This document shows positions 10,863-23,523 of a DNA stretch of 64,000 bases, piece after piece. The stretch's first letter is position 1, and the number at the start of each line of letters is the position of its first letter. A program made the translations under genes and the position numbers. The notes beneath the pieces are model-generated. The model did not search any database. It saw only the letters and a program-made list of their open reading frames with translations, and was not told the origin of the DNA. Source of the stretch: Cordilura impudica (taxonomy: Eukaryota > Arthropoda > Insecta > Diptera > Scathophagidae); NCBI GenBank assembly GCA_963682025.1, contig OY821517.1, forward strand, positions 109,010,794-109,074,793. Direction: 5' to 3'.

Positions 10863-11700
10863 TTGATTTTAATAACAAATATTATGTTGATGCATTTTTG
10901 GATCAATCAGATGCTGACTTCAGTGATGATGATAATGCTGATGAAATACGGACCCCTTTTTTATATAAATGCAGATGCTGAAAAAAGTGACGAAAGCATA
11001 AATAATAATGACAATATTTTTGCGTTTTCGATTGACCAGCCAAGTACATAGGTTGAATACATAAACTTCTCTTATATACCAGCTACATTAAACCAACCAT
11101 CGATTTGCAGATAATGGAAAAGTATGTCATTCCCTAATAAAGAACTTCCAATAACATATGGTTGTCAAATAAATAACTCTGAATATGCCTTTATAAATTG
11201 TAGGCATGGTCAGGAAGTTCGTTATGTTTCAACGGTTCTACGGATGCACGATTATAATAGGGTGTTTTGGCTATCCTGCCATAATAATATTCTGGTCTAA
11301 AAAATGTAAGATTCCTGCCATATTCAACTCCATGTCCCATGACAAATTCCTCCATTTCGATCAGAATTTGAAGAATTCTTTGCTCACAACCCAACAAATA
11401 AACTTAAATTAAAACTTACTCTATTGATGAACAAATGATACCATTTACAAGAATTTACCCCACATGGCAAATAATGAGACCAAAATCACGACCTGTTAGC
11501 TTGAAAAAGCTTTTGCGCGCTACTCCTCGTGGCATCGTAGTAGATTTCGAAGTGTTTCAAAATGCTAGTACCGTAGTAATTAGATTATTGAAAACTTACC
11601 CAAAGACAGCCATGTATCTTTCGACAGGTTTTTCACTACAATTGCGCTCTTAGAATCATTGCAACAAATTGTTTTATTTTTTTACGACAGACACAGCTTT
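10863..11700 (+). pseudogene. piggyBac-like transposase relic (second lineage)
   Basis: The fragments read in piggyBac order with shifts between frames. An acidic N-terminal part FLDQSDADFSDDDNADEI is at about 10895-10950. The segment IFWSKKCKIPAIFNSMSHDK (about 11288-11345) resembles the family's YWS...NSMSRDKF block. GIVVDFEVFQ (about 11530) is the DFE.Y segment after the first Asp, and VSFDRFFTTIALLESLQ (about 11610-11660) is the D.FFTS.ALLE motif of the second Asp. Many stops are present. It is clearly different from the copy at 3309-9408. Ends and TTAA sites were not located. Confidence 0.7.
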
Positions 11701-12035
11701 AATATGACGTTCCAATTGTCAACAACGTTATATAAAGCAGTGAAAAACCTCCTTCCTTGACCTGTGTTCATTTCTATATATTTTTTTTAACCTTTGTTTC
11801 AAAAATTAATAACAGTAAGACTACTTAAAAAGAAAAAAAATTTATGTTTGTAATTGTCATGTTGAATGAGCACTATTTTTATATTCCTCAACTATAAAGT
11901 TTGGCGGAAATAGTAAACCATGCTTGAGCCATTATACTTATGGTCGAAAACTGACGTTGAAATAGATTTTAGTCAACTATTTATATCTTGTAATCACAAA
12001 GATTAAATATAAATTGAAAATAATATCGAAAATAA
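11701..12035. other. AT-rich spacer, nothing recognised
   Basis: There is no open frame of note and no repeat shared with the rest of the window. It lies between a piggyBac relic and the 3' end of the minus-strand Helitron. Confidence 0.5.
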
Positions 12036-15000
12036 TAGCTGTACCCGGTCCGCTTTGCTGGCCCCTAGTAAAGATTTAAAATTTTATAAAATTTTTTTTT
12101 TCAATGTTTTTTATTAAATTAATTAGCAACCTTTTATTGCAATGCTCTCTGATAAACAATATTTTTTGTTTTGCCTTCATTTGTTAATGTAAATAATGAT
12201 GATGGTCTACCAACACGTGAGCATCCAACGTATAATTGTCCATGGTGTCACAAAATTTAATCCGCATACTTGCATACTTGCAATGGCATATCTGATGGAG
12301 TGATTGGTATACGTGGAATTAGTACATTTTCACCTTTGTATTTTCCAGCTAATATATGTAGTTGCTTCAATGATATTGTTGAATAATTTGTTAACAGCCA
12401 ATCTAGTACAATTACAAAGCTGTGGTTGATTTAAAATTCGTAAAAGAATTATTGGCAACATCAATTTTTAATTATAGAATATGAGGTGGAGTTCCAGGCA
12501 AATCAAATGAATTTAAAAATTCTGTTGCGTAATTCACATCCATAATGCAATCAATCGATTTGTATGTTTTTGTTTGGCCATTAATTTTGTTTTTGGCTAT
12601 CAAAATAGCGTGATCGATTGTAATTATGTATGATATTGGGGTAGACACTTGAAATTAAATCTTCTTTGGATTCATTTGTAACACAAAAATTAGCAGTTAA
12701 CGTTATTAATCCTGATGTATTGTCTGTAGCAATTTTTCCATTTCCAACGTCCTATAATTGGTTAGAAAACAAATGTGCTGATCGTCATTTTCTAAATGTA
12801 CGCGCATGTTTATAGTAAGTTACAGTTTTTGAACAAAATGCTACATGTTATATAATTTTAAACATGCGCTTAATTCATCTGCTGGTGTTGATCGTATAAT
12901 AACTGGTAAAGTTCGTCTAAAATCACCTGCCAATAATATAAGAGCACCTCCAAATGGTTGGTCGTTGTTACGTAAATCTTGCCATGTTCGATGCAACGCT
13001 TTTAATGATTTTTTATGTGCCATTGTGCATTCATCCCATATAATAATCTTGCACAGTTGGAGTACCTTTGCCATTGCAGATGTTTTCGAAATATTGCATG
13101 TTGGTGTTTCTGTTAGTTGCATATTTAATGGTAATTTTAATGCAGAATGTGTCGCTCTGCCACCATCTCACAGAGTAGGCCATTGCCAATGCTATATTAG
13201 CATTCGAACGTAAAATATTAAATATGTTTTCCCAGTACCTCCGGGAACATCTAAGAATTAACAGATTGCATAATATTGTCGTAATTTTTTTTACGTTGTA
13301 TTTCACGATTAGATAAGTCTGTAATGGCTCTATTAGGTGAAGGCATTCCCAATGAATTTAAGACTTTATCTACCATCATTAAACAAATATCCTCAGTGTA
13401 AATTAATTCTTGGTTATACATATCGGGAGAATATTGTAATTCAATATCTTCATTAGCGTTACGTCTTTATATTTTTCCAACAATTGTAATAGATGTGATG
13501 GAAATAAACAATTCTTAATTTCAATCCACTTCGGATTGCAAGTAAAAGTTGTAAATATATCAGGACAGCCATATTTCGAACATATGTCATAGCGTCTTGT
13601 GCATATTCATACATGTGTCGTGGACTTCCGGTATAAGTAGCTGGTAGAATTGTTATGCGGCCAATATCATTTATATTGCCATCAATATTAATTGCATCAC
13701 GTAGATGAATATATTCTTACGATCGTAATTGTCGTTGGTTAAGCCGAATGATTAAAAGCCTTTCTGTTTCTATTTTTGCGTACATGTCTACAATTGCCGA
13801 CATTTCAAAATATGATTTTCTATATTCTCTCGAATCATCAATCTGTACGCATAATAATTCATGCTAGCTGCATCTTTTTGTTTGTTTCTGAATATGTAAT
13901 ATTTAAATATATTTTTGTTGTAATAGTTCCCCTAATCTTTTGTAATAAAATAAATAAAAAGAAAAAAAGCAAATTTACCTGTTGCTGGATTAATTATTTT
14001 CAATTGCAAATGATAGCTATCCTCTCCTTGCCAAAACACCATTGGGTATTGAAGCGCGTCATAAGATAGATGAGTTTCAGAAACACGTTTCAAATGATCA
14101 TTATGCCGATGTAAAATAATATCTCTGGCTTCAAACTGATCACCAATAATTACAATGGCTACCTTATTTATTGTTGGTGCATTGAAATGTTTTGAGTGCT
14201 CTCCTATTGGTATTTTATCAGCTTTTATAATAATTTTGTGATTGTCGGATGGCATTTCTTCCATTGCAGTCCTAAATAATTTTACTAACTCATTATGTTG
14301 ATGGAATAAATTTTGTAATGACTGAACTATGTCATGGCGTACTCCCGGAGTAATTATGCATCTGGTGTTTGCTTCATCTTCAGAATTGCCAAGAAAATAT
14401 ATTTGAAGGAATTTATGTAGTAGATCAGGAATTGGTAATAATAAACCTGGATTATGGTATATTTGACCCTGGACTCTAAATGTTGGCAATTTGAAATTAT
14501 CAGTAACTATTCTGTCAGCACCGAATGACGTCATTTTGAAACAACTGTTGTATTTTTTATTAAGAAAATGTTTTGATTGCGGCGTTGTCCCAGATACCAT
14601 TGTTTGTAATGGTTCGGGTGGTTTATTAAGTTCTGGCAATTTCAACTTACCATTAACGCAACACAACCCTGGGGCTTCTTTTTTGTACTTGATCCATGCT
14701 ACCAATATCAATATTGTTATGTGAATTGAATCAACTGTTGGGTCGTAGTTAAATGCCAGACGCATAAATGTAATTCGATTAGTGTTATGAATAGCTGTTC
14801 TTGCTTGCCTGGTTCTTAGACGTTGTTCTTCATTTCGTATCTCGTGTTGTTGTTCTGTATAATTTTTTCGTAAACGTGATACTCGTTCCTCTTGACGCAT
14901 TCTTCTTGACTTTGTTGTGAACGTAATGTTCGTAGACGACTTGTTTGTCATGTATTGCGACCAATATTTTCACATGGTCGTGGCATTTTGATCAAATAAG

Positions 15001-15385
15001 TAATTAATTTATTTGAAATACAAAATTTGAATAAATACTGACATATACATGTATATTTTTTAACTTATCAATTAAGAAATGGTGTACACACGAACGATCT
15101 TTAGTGCGTTTTGCTTTGACATATTATTTTTTTGAGCTTAATAATATTGGTTTGAACGTATTTAATTGGTTTTCAAAACAAATATATTCCAAAACACCTG
15201 ATAAAAAAAAAAGAATAATTTTTTTTTTTTAAATCCCGAAATTTATCGGACAAACGCGAAACTACACAGAAACACGACTCACGATCCATAGAATATGTGT
15301 GTAATTTTTTTTCAAAATCAGTGTAGTAGTTTTTGAGTTTAGTGGTTACGTACAAACAGGTCTCTTTTATATACATATATAGAGA
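12036..15385 (-). mobile_element. Helitron with collapsed RepHel gene
   Basis: Read on the minus strand, the element begins TCTCTATATATG directly after an A, at 15385. It ends near 12036 with a GC-rich hairpin region (GGCCAGCAAAGCGGACC), then GGGTACAGCTA and T. The expected CTAG terminus appears as CTAT, so the last base is changed or lost. The interior holds remains of a RepHel gene in correct order. At 3.35 kb it is shorter than autonomous insect Helitrons, consistent with a large internal deletion. An intact HINE-A starts 16 bases beyond its 5' end. Confidence 0.8.
12130..14951 (-). pseudogene. Helitron Rep-helicase (RepHel) relic
   Basis: RepHel nicks and unwinds DNA for rolling-circle-type transposition. 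Codons from 14951 downward encode the conserved N-terminal region: a CCVNGK motif (about residue 98), YNSCFKMTSFGAD, FLQIYFLGN, GEHSKHFNAPT and THLSYDALQYPMVFWQGED. Beyond 13932 the frame is broken, but SPRHMYEYAQDAM (about 13600) from the Rep domain is still readable. The text then jumps to the pre-helicase region. The HUH motif is not visible, so the nuclease core appears deleted. The helicase follows: Walker A LDVPGGTGKTYLI (about 13225-13260), HSALKLPLNMQLTETPTCNI, Walker B IIWDECTMAH and GGALILLAGDFRRTLPVI (12841-13122). C-terminal pieces continue, with stops, to about 12130. It is not functional. Confidence 0.88.
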
Positions 15386-15400
15386 TATTACATACATAAT

Positions 15401-16186
15401 TATACCCTATACCACTATGTGGTTTGGGTATAATGACTTTGTGCTGCTGTTTGTAACAACCAAAAATATTTGACCTAGACCCATCTTTAATTATACCGAT
15501 CGAATCAGAATCACTTTCTGAGTTGATTTAACAATGTCCGTCCGTCCGTCCGTCCGTCCGTCCGTCTGTGTGTCCATGTAAAGCTTGTAATCAAACTGCA
15601 GGTCGCAAATATGAATATATTTTGATGAAATTTGGTATATAAGCTTTTATCGGCTATGGGATGAACGCTATTGAAATCGGTGAGAATCGGTCCATGTTCA
15701 GACCTAGCCCCCGTACAAATTACCCATATGAAATCGACATAAATTGCCATAAGATCCAAATTGTCATATAGATCTTACTCAAATTGGGTTTGTATGCATT
15801 CATTACACCCACTAATGAGTAGTCCAAAAATTATCACTTTGACCGCATATAGAGCTGCTTCCCGATCTTCACTTAAATCTATTAAAAGACAAAAATATTG
15901 CATTGATTTTTCTCAAATTTTGTTTGTACATATTTTTGCAAAATACAAGAGACTTTACCAAGCATGATCAGGATCGGTCCATTTTTGGACCTAGTCCCTT
16001 TATAGATATAGCATCCGATACGAACTTTTTCATATCTGCAGCCAAAAAAATGAATAAAAATCCCACTCAAATTTGGTTTTTGCTTATTTTCAATGTCCAG
16101 TTAGTTGGCCTAAGAGATAGGGTTTCTAAACTCATGGTATAGGGTATCGTATAGTCGGTCTAGACCGACTATAATTTACTTACTTG
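15401..16186 (+). mobile_element. HINE-A full-length copy
   Basis: It starts ATACCCTATACCACTATGTG and has a long (TCCG)n tract near 15540. It ends GGTATAGGGTATCG, the perfect 20-base palindrome TAGTCGGTCTAGACCGACTA, then TTACTTACTTG. The next base begins the HINE-B element. The open frames over this copy are by-products of the repeat. Confidence 0.88.
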
Positions 16187-19100
16187 TTATACCCTCCACT
16201 CCAGTGTGTATATATAAGTTTGCCATTCCGTTTGTAATAATTAAAAAAAAAAATTTGCACCCCATAAAATATATATATTTGTGATCCTTATAACAACCGG
16301 AGTTGATATAGCGATGTCCGTCTGTCCGGCTGTCCGTCTGTGGAAATCATGATGACGGCATCAATCGGGCAGCTAGGGTGCTCGTTGATATAAAAAATGA
16401 TTCATTAACATCCTGAGAAGTTTTCTATTTGAAATCGTCCAAATCGGTCAATTAGAGCCCGAGATTTGAATAAAGAACTAAAAAAAGTCTTGAAAAAATA
16501 TAATTTTCTATGTTGTTCTTGTCACGATGACGCCCTCAATAGGATAGCTAAGGTGATCACTTTTAGTGAGAATGATTCTCCAAATTCATGGGAAGATTTC
16601 TATTTAAAAAATCGTTAAAATCGGTGGAACAGGTCCAGGGAAATCTCTGAAAAAGCAAAAAAAAATTAAAAATATGATGTTTCTATAGTGTTCTTGTTGT
16701 TATTCTAAATGTTATATTGTTGTCATAGCTGGGCTTGTTGTTTTTGTGGTCGTTGTGGTAATAATATAATAAAAACTAACCCTTTGTGCATTTTTTTTAT
16801 CAACTCTGGTAGAAAAATTTAAAAGTTTCCATTGTTTTGGCATCACTAAAAAAATTTACTAGATCATTTCAGTCATTGCCACGAGCCTGCCTGCAAAGTT
16901 TCAGATCGATTGGGTCACGGGAAAGGGGTTCAAATCGATCCAAAATTTTTTCGACAAGCAGACACTACGAGTTAATATAAAGGGAGTAAAAATTCACCAG
17001 CATCTAAAGCAAATAATGCTAAAATACCTAGTAGTTAATAAAAAGAAAACAATGTAAATTTAGCAAAAAAAAATTTTATGTATTAATTTATTTAAAGAGA
17101 AAAACACAAAAATAACGTTTGATGTTGTATTTTTTTTTGTAGTATTTACATATACATACATACATACACATATTAAATAATACAAATAATATACATATAT
17201 TCTATATATGTATATCCATAATAACTGCATGTTAGAAATAAATCGGTATATTATTTTATTTACATAAAATTCTGCAATATTTTGTTGTGGGGAAAATACA
17301 TTTCTCTTGCATTAACAGAGTGTCACTTCATTTTGCTCAGCGTGACTATACCACAATAGATGGCGCCACAATTTTTGTTCTAATTAGCTTTGCAATAGTT
17401 ATTTCTTTTTTAACATGAATGTCAATATTTTCAAATAGATATTATACATAACAATGTTAAGAGTATACACGGGCTGGTCTTTTATTTCATACGTTTTTTC
17501 ATTATTCTTTTACAAATATGAACATAAGTTTGGCATATTAACTTTTTGTTGTCTTTACAAAATAGAGTTACCGAGTTATCAATGAGTTTTTTGCTTTCAA
17601 AAAAGTTCTACATAGTTATATAGAATTATTATTCTGCTTTACCTACAAAATATCTGATTGCGATTACATCTTATTTTTAAAAATTGTTTATAATTACTAA
17701 AGCATTATTATTCAAATAAATACAAAATTGCACTTTTTAAATTTTCCATTCAAATTTAAGAAAATATCAATTCTAAAAACTGGAATTAAAATTTCCAATT
17801 ATAAATTAGAAAATATTAACTGAATTTCAGAAAATCATATCAAAACGTCGGAAATAATAATTGTAAATTTAGAAGACATCAATTGCATCTTTAATATACA
17901 TATAAATTTAATTCGATAAACACAAATTGAAATTCCAAAACAAACACCAAATATGTTTACATTTAAAAAATGTTTACATTAAAAAAAAAATACTGGCATT
18001 CAGGAGAAATTAATAGCTTTTCAGTAACTTCTTTTAACGACTGTCGAATCGTTAAAAAAGAAAAGCAAAATTATCAGTAAAATTGTTAAATGATATTCGC
18101 TATTTTTGTTGTTATATAAACGAATATAACCATTTTTGTGTTGTTTATTCAATCGATAAAAACTTAAATTTTTGGGTTGAAATTTCATCATACATAAATA
18201 AAAATCATAAAATAGTGAAAATATTTTGCTTCTATTAAAAAACTTTTTTATATAAATGAAAAAAATTAAATAGCATATTCAATTCATTGTTTCATTTTCA
18301 AATAAATAAACAGAAATATTAGTAAAAAAAAATAGAGATATTAAACATAAACATAAAATCATCCTGTCAAACACGAAGTAATTTGTTTTTTTCTATTCTT
18401 CTTTGTGTTTTTCGCTTATTTTAACACAGATGCCACTTGTTTATAATTTAAATAAATAGAAAAATAGATTTGTCGACTGTCGTTAAGATGTGTGTACTTA
18501 GTGAATCACTTAATCCTCAGTGCAAACAACAATAGCTGTCGATATATTTTGCGATTGTCGGATCGTTGAAATTCTGTCGGATCGTTGAATTCGCACTACA
18601 GAAAACATTAATTTAAATTCAATGAATTTTAGAAAACCTCAAATGATATTTAAGAATTGCGAACGTAAAAATTGTTACATAAATAAACGCAATTTGATGA
18701 GAATGTTATTTATACATATGTATATTATTTTACACAATTTTTTTTTTGGATGAATATTTGAAGTTTTTCAGAAAATAAAGATAACAAATTATTTTATTTA
18801 AAATGTTTGGGACACTTGGTTTTTTGCGTTTGGCATCCCTAATTTAATTATTTATTATTATAAATTTATTCTCTATGTTTTCTAAAATTGAGAGAGTTTT
18901 TTTTTGGTTATTATTTTATTACTCCATCCGACCTATATGGCCGCAATGAAAAAATATTTCGCCAGTTAAAAGAAACTATACAGCCATCTCCAATTAGCAC
19001 GATTTAATGCATATAGCCACCCTACACAACCATTACCTTTGCAGTGGAGGTTAAGGCGAGCTATTTAATTAGCAAAAACTAAATTAAACGAGAAGTTATG

Positions 19101-19228
19101 TCATATAACCGGAAACGCATGCATATAGGAAACGCATGCATATTTTTCCAATATTTTGTTTACATTTATTATCAATACTCAAACCGAGGTGGAGGGTATC
19201 AAAGATTCGAATTTAACACTCTTACTTG
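16187..19228 (+). mobile_element. HINE-B, larger Helentron-like element
   Basis: It starts TTATACCCTCCACTCC and ends with the inverted partner GAGGTGGAGGGTATC, a short ATTCGAAT palindrome and CTCTTACTTG before T-rich DNA. This is the same architecture as HINE-A but a different sequence. A GTCCGTCTGTCCG tract lies near 16318. Two related blocks of about 180 bases (from about 16345 and 16520, each with 'atgacg.c.tcaat..g..agct') form a tandem pair. About 17000-18900 is very AT-rich and without genes, and may include an undetected insertion. A short direct repeat GGAAACGCATGCATA occurs twice at about 19108-19142. Confidence 0.7.
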
Positions 19229-21784
19229 TTTTTTAATAAAATATTTATGATTTGGAAAGAAGCGGTAAATATTACTTTGTCTACGAAATCCCTATAACTC
19301 ATATAAAATAAAATTAATTCGAATTAATTAATCATACTAAGTAATAAAAATTCAAATAGTATTGAACATTTTGTATTAATTTCTTGAAGTAGAAATTAGT
19401 TTGTTTTTAATTAAAAATTTTATGTATTTTTTTCAAACCGCTGAGCAATATATTATACTGTGAGACATACAAAAAATACACTGAAAAATTTAATATATTC
19501 TAAAAGTATGGAAACTATAAAATACTCGAGTTTTCTAGTATTTCGAGATTAATTTTAATGTTAAAGCTTCGTATTTAAACTTGCACAATCGACAAGAGAG
19601 CATTCCAAATTCCCTATATATTACTTTTATTTCAAAAAAATCTTATTTTCGATCCATATAATTTTAATGATTCAGTTTGAAATTAAATCATGCTCAAGAT
19701 CAAATGTTTTTACTTTAAACAAAGCAAGAAATATTGGCACATTTGTGTCCAAGGTTGATCTATATTCTGCATGACAGATTATGCAGCTGTTTCCGGTCGC
19801 GTCAGCAACCCTAATCAGTAACGAAAAGCAATATATAGTTTCTTTTGAAACCAATACAATAAGAAGCAAATAGTGGTGTTGCTATGCTATATTTTATTTT
19901 ACTTGTTACTTACAATTCTCTGATAATCTTAAATAATTGACAGACACTGATATTTTATTTTTACCTCTCTTACCAAATTTATATATTCCATTCTCTTGTG
20001 TGAACAACAAAGTTGAAATTTGTTTGTATGTGTAAAAAAAATTAAATGCTATATGTGAAATTTAAGAATGATCGCATAATAGAACCATTTGAAAAATTGA
20101 CAACAATTTAAATTTTAACTGAAGCTAAAAGTTTTGATCATAATAATCGGAAAATGAAAACGAATAATCCATCAAATCTCAAATACCAGTTAACTAAAAG
20201 TCTAGAAGGAGTGAATTTATTCAAAAATGCTATTAAAAATTGAAGAAATGGTGCTGGATAGTAACCATAAACGAACCTCACTTGGAACCTGTTGTCGAAG
20301 CAATGGTGAATGTTCCCGAAAATCGCAAGACTTATCTTAAATAGGGTCAAAGACATATCAAATGATAAAAAGAACGAATAGATTTGATTATTAGATTGAG
20401 GAAATTTGCAATGTTGGAGGTAAAACACAGTTCAGCTGCACAAAATTTGAAGCAAACTTACATCCAAACGACTGTTATTTACATTGTTATGATGGTATCC
20501 CAACATACATTTTGGAAATCAAAATGGCTACATAGTCAACGATATTTTTTAAATAAATAAATTTTTATTATATTTTCTCGCTATAGGTGACTTATAAACC
20601 ACTGATTTTATTTCTTTGTCAGACACCAAAAAACCCAATCCTTGTATGTATATAATTTTCCGGAAATCTTATATATAAGTTAATTTCTTATTTCTTTGCC
20701 AGACACCAAAAAACCCAATCCTTGTATGTATATAATTTTCCGGAAATCTTATATATAAGTTGATTTCAGTTGGCATTTTTTATCTCAAAATTCTGCAGTA
20801 ATTTATTTTGCATAATATAATAAGCATTATAAACCGTTACTCAAAAGCGCAAAATATAAAAATTTTAAATCATTGCTACAATCTTATACTTTAATCAGAA
20901 ATGCTCGCAAAAAAAAAAAAAATTAAAGAACAAGAAAATAAAACAAAAGTATTAAGAAAACAGAACAACAATAATTCGCAATAAACTAACAAAACAAAAA
21001 CGATTTATTTCGTTCAAAGCAATTCAATGAATCCAACATCCTTAAGATACGAAGAAGACTATACAATACATTGTATAGAGAATGAAAACCAGGAATACCA
21101 ATCACCAAAAAACTATTCCATGCACAATAATAATAACATTGTTTTCATGTTCTTGCACGAATAATGGTGTTGATAATGAAAATTGCTCTGCTTAAAAATA
21201 CTGAACAAGATACTGATGAATACGAACCATGTTGCATCCCTGCATAACGCTTTTCTATTTATTGTGATACAAGAGAAATCAAAATCGAGCCAAGTGCATA
21301 TTGAGCAGCGAAAAAAAAAAGAATACAACAACAAAATAAACAATATTGCCAAAGTTTAATAATGTGTGTATTGCTGTCGTGTGCGAAGAACAAAAAACAA
21401 TGAATCTCAAGTAGTTAAGCGGTAAAAACAACAACAATAATAATGACGATAAAAACGAAAAAGAAATCAGACAATACATAGTATATCTAAAAAGTTGCAC
21501 TATGGTTCAGAGATCACATAAATTCATTCTGAAATAGAAATGCTTTTTTATATTGGAATAATTTACAAGAACTTTGCTTAGCGGGTGATTGAGTGCGATA
21601 AGAATTACTTTAATAGGGCACGCAAAATCCTCAAACTTCTGCAAACTACGTCTGACTAATTGTCACTCCTACATCTATGTATTATATTTGGTAAAGAACA
21701 TAAATTCCAAAACTAAGTGTTGTTGCACAAGATTGTTGTTAAAAAAAATAATTTTCTAAAAAAAGTATATTCTAGAGCCTGTGG
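19229..21784. other. AT-rich DNA without recognised genes
   Basis: Several short open frames exist here, but none shows a known motif, codon bias or splice context. The only clear structure is the 80-bp tandem duplication at 20611-20770. Poly-A-rich runs lie near 20905 and 21310. Confidence 0.55.
20611..20770 (+). repeat. 80-bp tandem duplication
   Basis: Two adjacent copies start TTTCTTTG(T/C)CAGACACCAA at 20611 and 20691 and run through 'ccggaaatcttatatataag'. They differ at only a few positions near the start and end. No coding content is seen. Confidence 0.93.
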
Positions 21785-21969
21785 TCAAGCTAATATACTA
21801 CAGCTATTAAGCTACTCGAAGCTCGAGGTGCTCCAGTAGCGAATACGCAGTTTGAGCCGAACGAGAAGCTCGTGTAGTAAAAACTAATATTTTTCATGTT
21901 TGGAAGCATGTAAAATGATAAGTATAAGTAATAAGTGTACAAGTACCAGGAATACCATTCTTAAATTAC

Positions 21970-22150
21970 ACTAGCCAACAAGGTTTTGGATTGGAGCAAC
22001 CAAATATCTTTCCTAGAGTAATTTGGTGGCCTGAATTCGAATCTGTAATTGGTTTTTCTCCTTCACGTTAGGATTTCGAGATACAAAAAAATGCTTTTAG
22101 TGGTTTTTTACATAAAAAATCATTAGTTTATTTAAAAATCGATGAATTTT
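21970..22150 (+). repeat. Block shared with 45255-45440
   Basis: It begins ACACTAGCCAACAAGG and runs through 'aatttggtgg.ctgaatt' to 'ttagtttatttaaaaatc'. The same block lies immediately beyond the C-terminal end of the relic gene in the copy at 45258. It marks the 3'-side non-coding region of that family. Confidence 0.85.
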
Positions 22151-22179
22151 CAAAAGTGACTGGCGTTGCTTGAACGTCG

Positions 22180-22220
22180 CACAGTGGCGCCTTTCCCCAA
22201 ATAGCGTGGTAAAAATCAAA
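22180..22220 (+). mobile_element. Solo Transib-like terminus
   Basis: CACAGTGGCGCC begins at 22180 directly after CGTCG (22175-22179). This is the same heptamer and the same 5-base flank as the Transib element at 37766. No partner end was found nearby, so only one terminus of a related element, or a chance match, can be claimed. Confidence 0.45.
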
Positions 22221-22749
22221 AATTTGAAAGAAGCATTCAGTAAAATCAATGAATGTTTAGGATAGGGGATTTTTCACACATTAAGATTTAATAAGCGGTT
22301 TTAAAATCGATTAAAAATTGTGGATGGTAGAGCTCCGCATAGTTGGAAAATTTTTAGCTTTTAGAAAAAGGCGCAAAATTTTTGGAAAATATCCGTTTTT
22401 CAAATCAAATTGTAGGCAAACTCGTCAACCGATTATAATGCTTTTGATGCTGTTTGAAAGGGTTTTTAGTTCCTATAAAACCAAATAAAAATGGTGTTAC
22501 TTGGTCGTTTACGCTTTCTACAGTCTCAGTTTTTCAAATATACTATATTTTGGTAGTTTTTTCTATTTTGATAGAATAGAACTAAAAATGTTAAAATATA
22601 TTTACTCAGATATTACCTTAACTGGTTTACTAATACAATACTTTAACTAGTTAAGGTGAACTTGGCTGGATATACTTGCCTATCTGCACGCAACAACCAT
22701 AAAGTTGTGAAAATATCTTGACATACACTAGATAGATGGATAGACTTGT

Positions 22750-23523
22750 TATACCCTATACCACTATGTGGTTTGGGTATAATGACTTTGTGCTGCTGTG
22801 TGTAACAACCAAAAATATTTGACCTAGACCCATCTTTAATTATACCGATCGAATCAGAATCATTTTCTGAGTTGATTTAACAATGTCCGTCCGTCCGTCC
22901 GTCTGTGTGTCCATGTAAAGCTTGTAATCAAACTGCAGGTCGCAAATATGAATGTATTTTCATGAAATTTGGTACATAAGCTTCCATCGGCCACGGGATG
23001 AACGCCATTGAAACTGGTGAGAATCGGTCCATGTTCAGACCTAGCCCCCATACAAATTACCCATATGAAATCGACATAAATTGCCATAAGATCCAAATTG
23101 TCATATAGATCTTACTCAATTGGGTTTGTATGCGTTCATTACATCCATTAATGAGTAGTCCAAAAATGATCCCTTTGACCCTATATAGAGCTGCTTCCCG
23201 ATCTTCACTTAAATCTATTAAAAAACAAAAATATTGCACTGATTCTTCTCAAATTTTGTTTGTATATATTTTTGCGAAATACAAGAGACTTTACCAAACA
23301 TGATCAGGATCGGTCCATTTTTGGACCAAGGCCCTATATAGATATAGCATCCGTTATGAACTTTTTCATATCTGCAGCCAAAAAAATTAACAAAAATTCC
23401 ACTCAAATTTGGTTTTTGCTTATTTTCTATGTCCAGTTAGTTTGGCCTAAGAGATAGGGTCTCTAAACTCATGGTATAGGGTATCGTATAGTCGGTCTAG
23501 ACCGACTATAATTTTCTTACTAG
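22750..23523 (+). mobile_element. HINE-A full-length copy
   Basis: It starts ATACCCTATACCACTATGTG, has TCCGTCCGTCCGTC near 22887 and ends GGTATAGGGTATCG, TAGTCGGTCTAGACCGACTA, TTTTCTTACTAG. It is inserted in the composite 21785-27116. Confidence 0.9.

Noticed and set aside
13776..14069. Plus-strand open frames opposite the Helitron gene (also 14491-14724 and 12845-13213)
   Set aside because: They are antisense shadows of the RepHel relic, whose conserved motifs are on the minus strand.
15511..15759. Minus-strand open frame with runs of RRTDGRTDGRTDGR, repeated at 22860-23096, 52457-52717, 53767-53955 and 53982-54218
   Set aside because: It is the translation of the HINE-A TCCG/GGAC microsatellite and flanks. 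Its length changes with the microsatellite and it occurs in every copy, so it is not a gene.
16920..16945. GGGGTTCAAATCGATCC resembling a tRNA T-loop
   Set aside because: No A-box, acceptor pairing or anticodon stem could be placed at the right distance.
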